The notes beneath the pieces are model-generated. The model did not search any database, had not been told where the DNA came from, and worked only from the letters and a program-made list of their open reading frames with translations. DNA of 55,788 bases from contig CAINFC010000308.1 of the NCBI GenBank assembly GCA_903847975.1, positions 1 through 55,788 of the forward strand, given 5' to 3'. The translations under genes were made by a program, and so were the position numbers. The DNA is from an uncultured Acidobacteriota bacterium (lineage in GTDB: Bacteria > Acidobacteriota > UBA6911 > CAINFC01). Shown one piece after another: positions 55,309 through 55,788 of this stretch (the first letter of the stretch is position 1; each line of letters starts with the position of its first letter).

Positions 55309-55461
55309 TGGGCCGTCAAGGATTTGTATTTATCCGTGCGGGCGGAAGGCCCTTGGCTTTTTCCGGAATGAAGAAGTGGGACTTTTTGCGAAGCTATCCT
55401 TTTTATTGACCCGGTAAAAAGCCCCACACCTGTGGATTTCCGTTCGGGAAAGCCCTTATAT
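55309..55461 (+). repeat. Direct repeat copy 1 (327-base period)
   Basis: 153 bases matching 55636-55788 with only two differences found by eye (55319-55320 region and near 55350). Contains D hairpin arms ACTTTTTGCGA (55381-55391) and CCGGTAAAAAG (55411-55421) with loop CTATCC. It runs straight into family C copy 4. Confidence 0.8.
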
Positions 55462-55593
55462 GGTTGCGCAAAATCCAGCCATCCCGCGTGGTTGCGCAGC
55501 CCTTGCAGGGCTGATTTTCGAACAAATCCGCATACCCGGGGTAGCGCCTGCGGCGCAACCCCGGGCTGTGTACCGGTACCCCTTTGGGGTTCC
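55449..55593 (+). repeat. Family C repeat, copy 4
   Basis: GCCCTTGCAGGGC, ATACCCGGGGTAGCGCC, CGGCGCAACCCCGGGCTGTG and ACCCCTTTGGGGT in the same order as copy 1 at 23840-23960. Lies between the two direct-repeat copies. Confidence 0.7.
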
Positions 55594-55635
55594 TGCAACT
55601 TTTTTCACCTCAACATTGGCAGCTTCGCAAAAAAG

Positions 55636-55788
55636 TGGGCCGTCAGGGATTTGTATTTATCCGTGCGGACGGAAGGCCCTTGGCTTTTTCCGGAATGAAG
55701 AAGTGGGACTTTTTGCGAAGCTATCCTTTTTATTGACCCGGTAAAAAGCCCCACACCTGTGGATTTCCGTTCGGGAAAGCCCTTATAT
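55636..55788 (+). repeat. Direct repeat copy 2, cut by the window end
   Basis: Second copy of 55309-55461, offset 327 bases, ending with the window. Whether the array continues cannot be seen. Contains D arms at 55708-55718 and 55738-55748. Confidence 0.8.

Overview
The window looks like a chromosomal segment of a GC-rich Gram-negative bacterium, most likely an Acidobacteriota (Terriglobia/Bryobacterales-like or a neighbouring class). The pointers are an Oar-type TonB-dependent receptor with a carboxypeptidase-regulatory domain and the plug motif ELPLNGRN, a CarD regulator, the amiC-gerM-rph gene order, and many secreted proteins of a style common in that phylum. The assignment is inferred from gene content only. 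No phage, CRISPR array, rRNA operon or intact insertion sequence was seen.

Layout. 0.2-5.8 kb: two secreted proteins of unknown role, a URO-D-family methyltransferase-like protein, an isolated NuoG and an orphan sugar ABC permease. 5.8-8.1 kb: rph, gerM-like gene, N-acetylmuramoyl-alanine amidase and tRNA-His, all on the minus strand. 8.3-14.5 kb: an ArsR-methyltransferase fusion next to S-adenosylhomocysteine hydrolase, then a membrane Fe-S oxidoreductase with nuoA and nuoH. 15-23.5 kb: a carbohydrate-type locus (TonB-dependent receptor, FAD oxidoreductase, MFS transporter) facing a XylR-like regulator. 24-29.4 kb: a flavocytochrome with a C-terminal triheme domain, an M28 peptidase and an amidase. 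29.7-32.3 kb: a two-gene molybdenum hydroxylase of isoquinoline-oxidoreductase type in which each gene carries one in-frame stop. 32.4-40 kb: small membrane protein, PhzF, secreted protein, SDR, ATP-grasp, esterase-like protein, P5C dehydrogenase, CarD. 40.9-46 kb: a secreted metalloprotease and a large nidogen-domain protein whose peptidase-like motif is degenerate. 46.1-54.97 kb: two envelope proteins, carB, a CBM9-like protein, a P-loop kinase-like protein, tyrS, rsmD and a flavodoxin-fold quinone reductase.

The most unusual aspect is between the genes. Nearly every intergenic space over 300 bases is filled with a mosaic of dispersed repeats, sorted here into families A, B, C and E. These are repeatedly joined at a short hairpin, called D here: an ACTTTTTGC / GCAAAAAGT stem with YYATCC just inside the left arm. 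The same modules recur in both orientations and different orders at about 0, 4.6, 10.8, 14.8, 23.7, 29.5, 33, 40.5, 50.9 and 55 kb. The last 0.5 kb holds two near-identical 153-base copies 327 bases apart, possibly the start of a tandem array. No transposase is present, so the elements would be non-autonomous.

Other points worth attention: the esterase-like protein paired with an ATP-grasp ligase has Gly in place of the catalytic Ser; complex I genes are scattered (nuoG alone, nuoA-nuoH beside a CCG-domain Fe-S protein); and the methyl-cycle regulator is fused to a methyltransferase.
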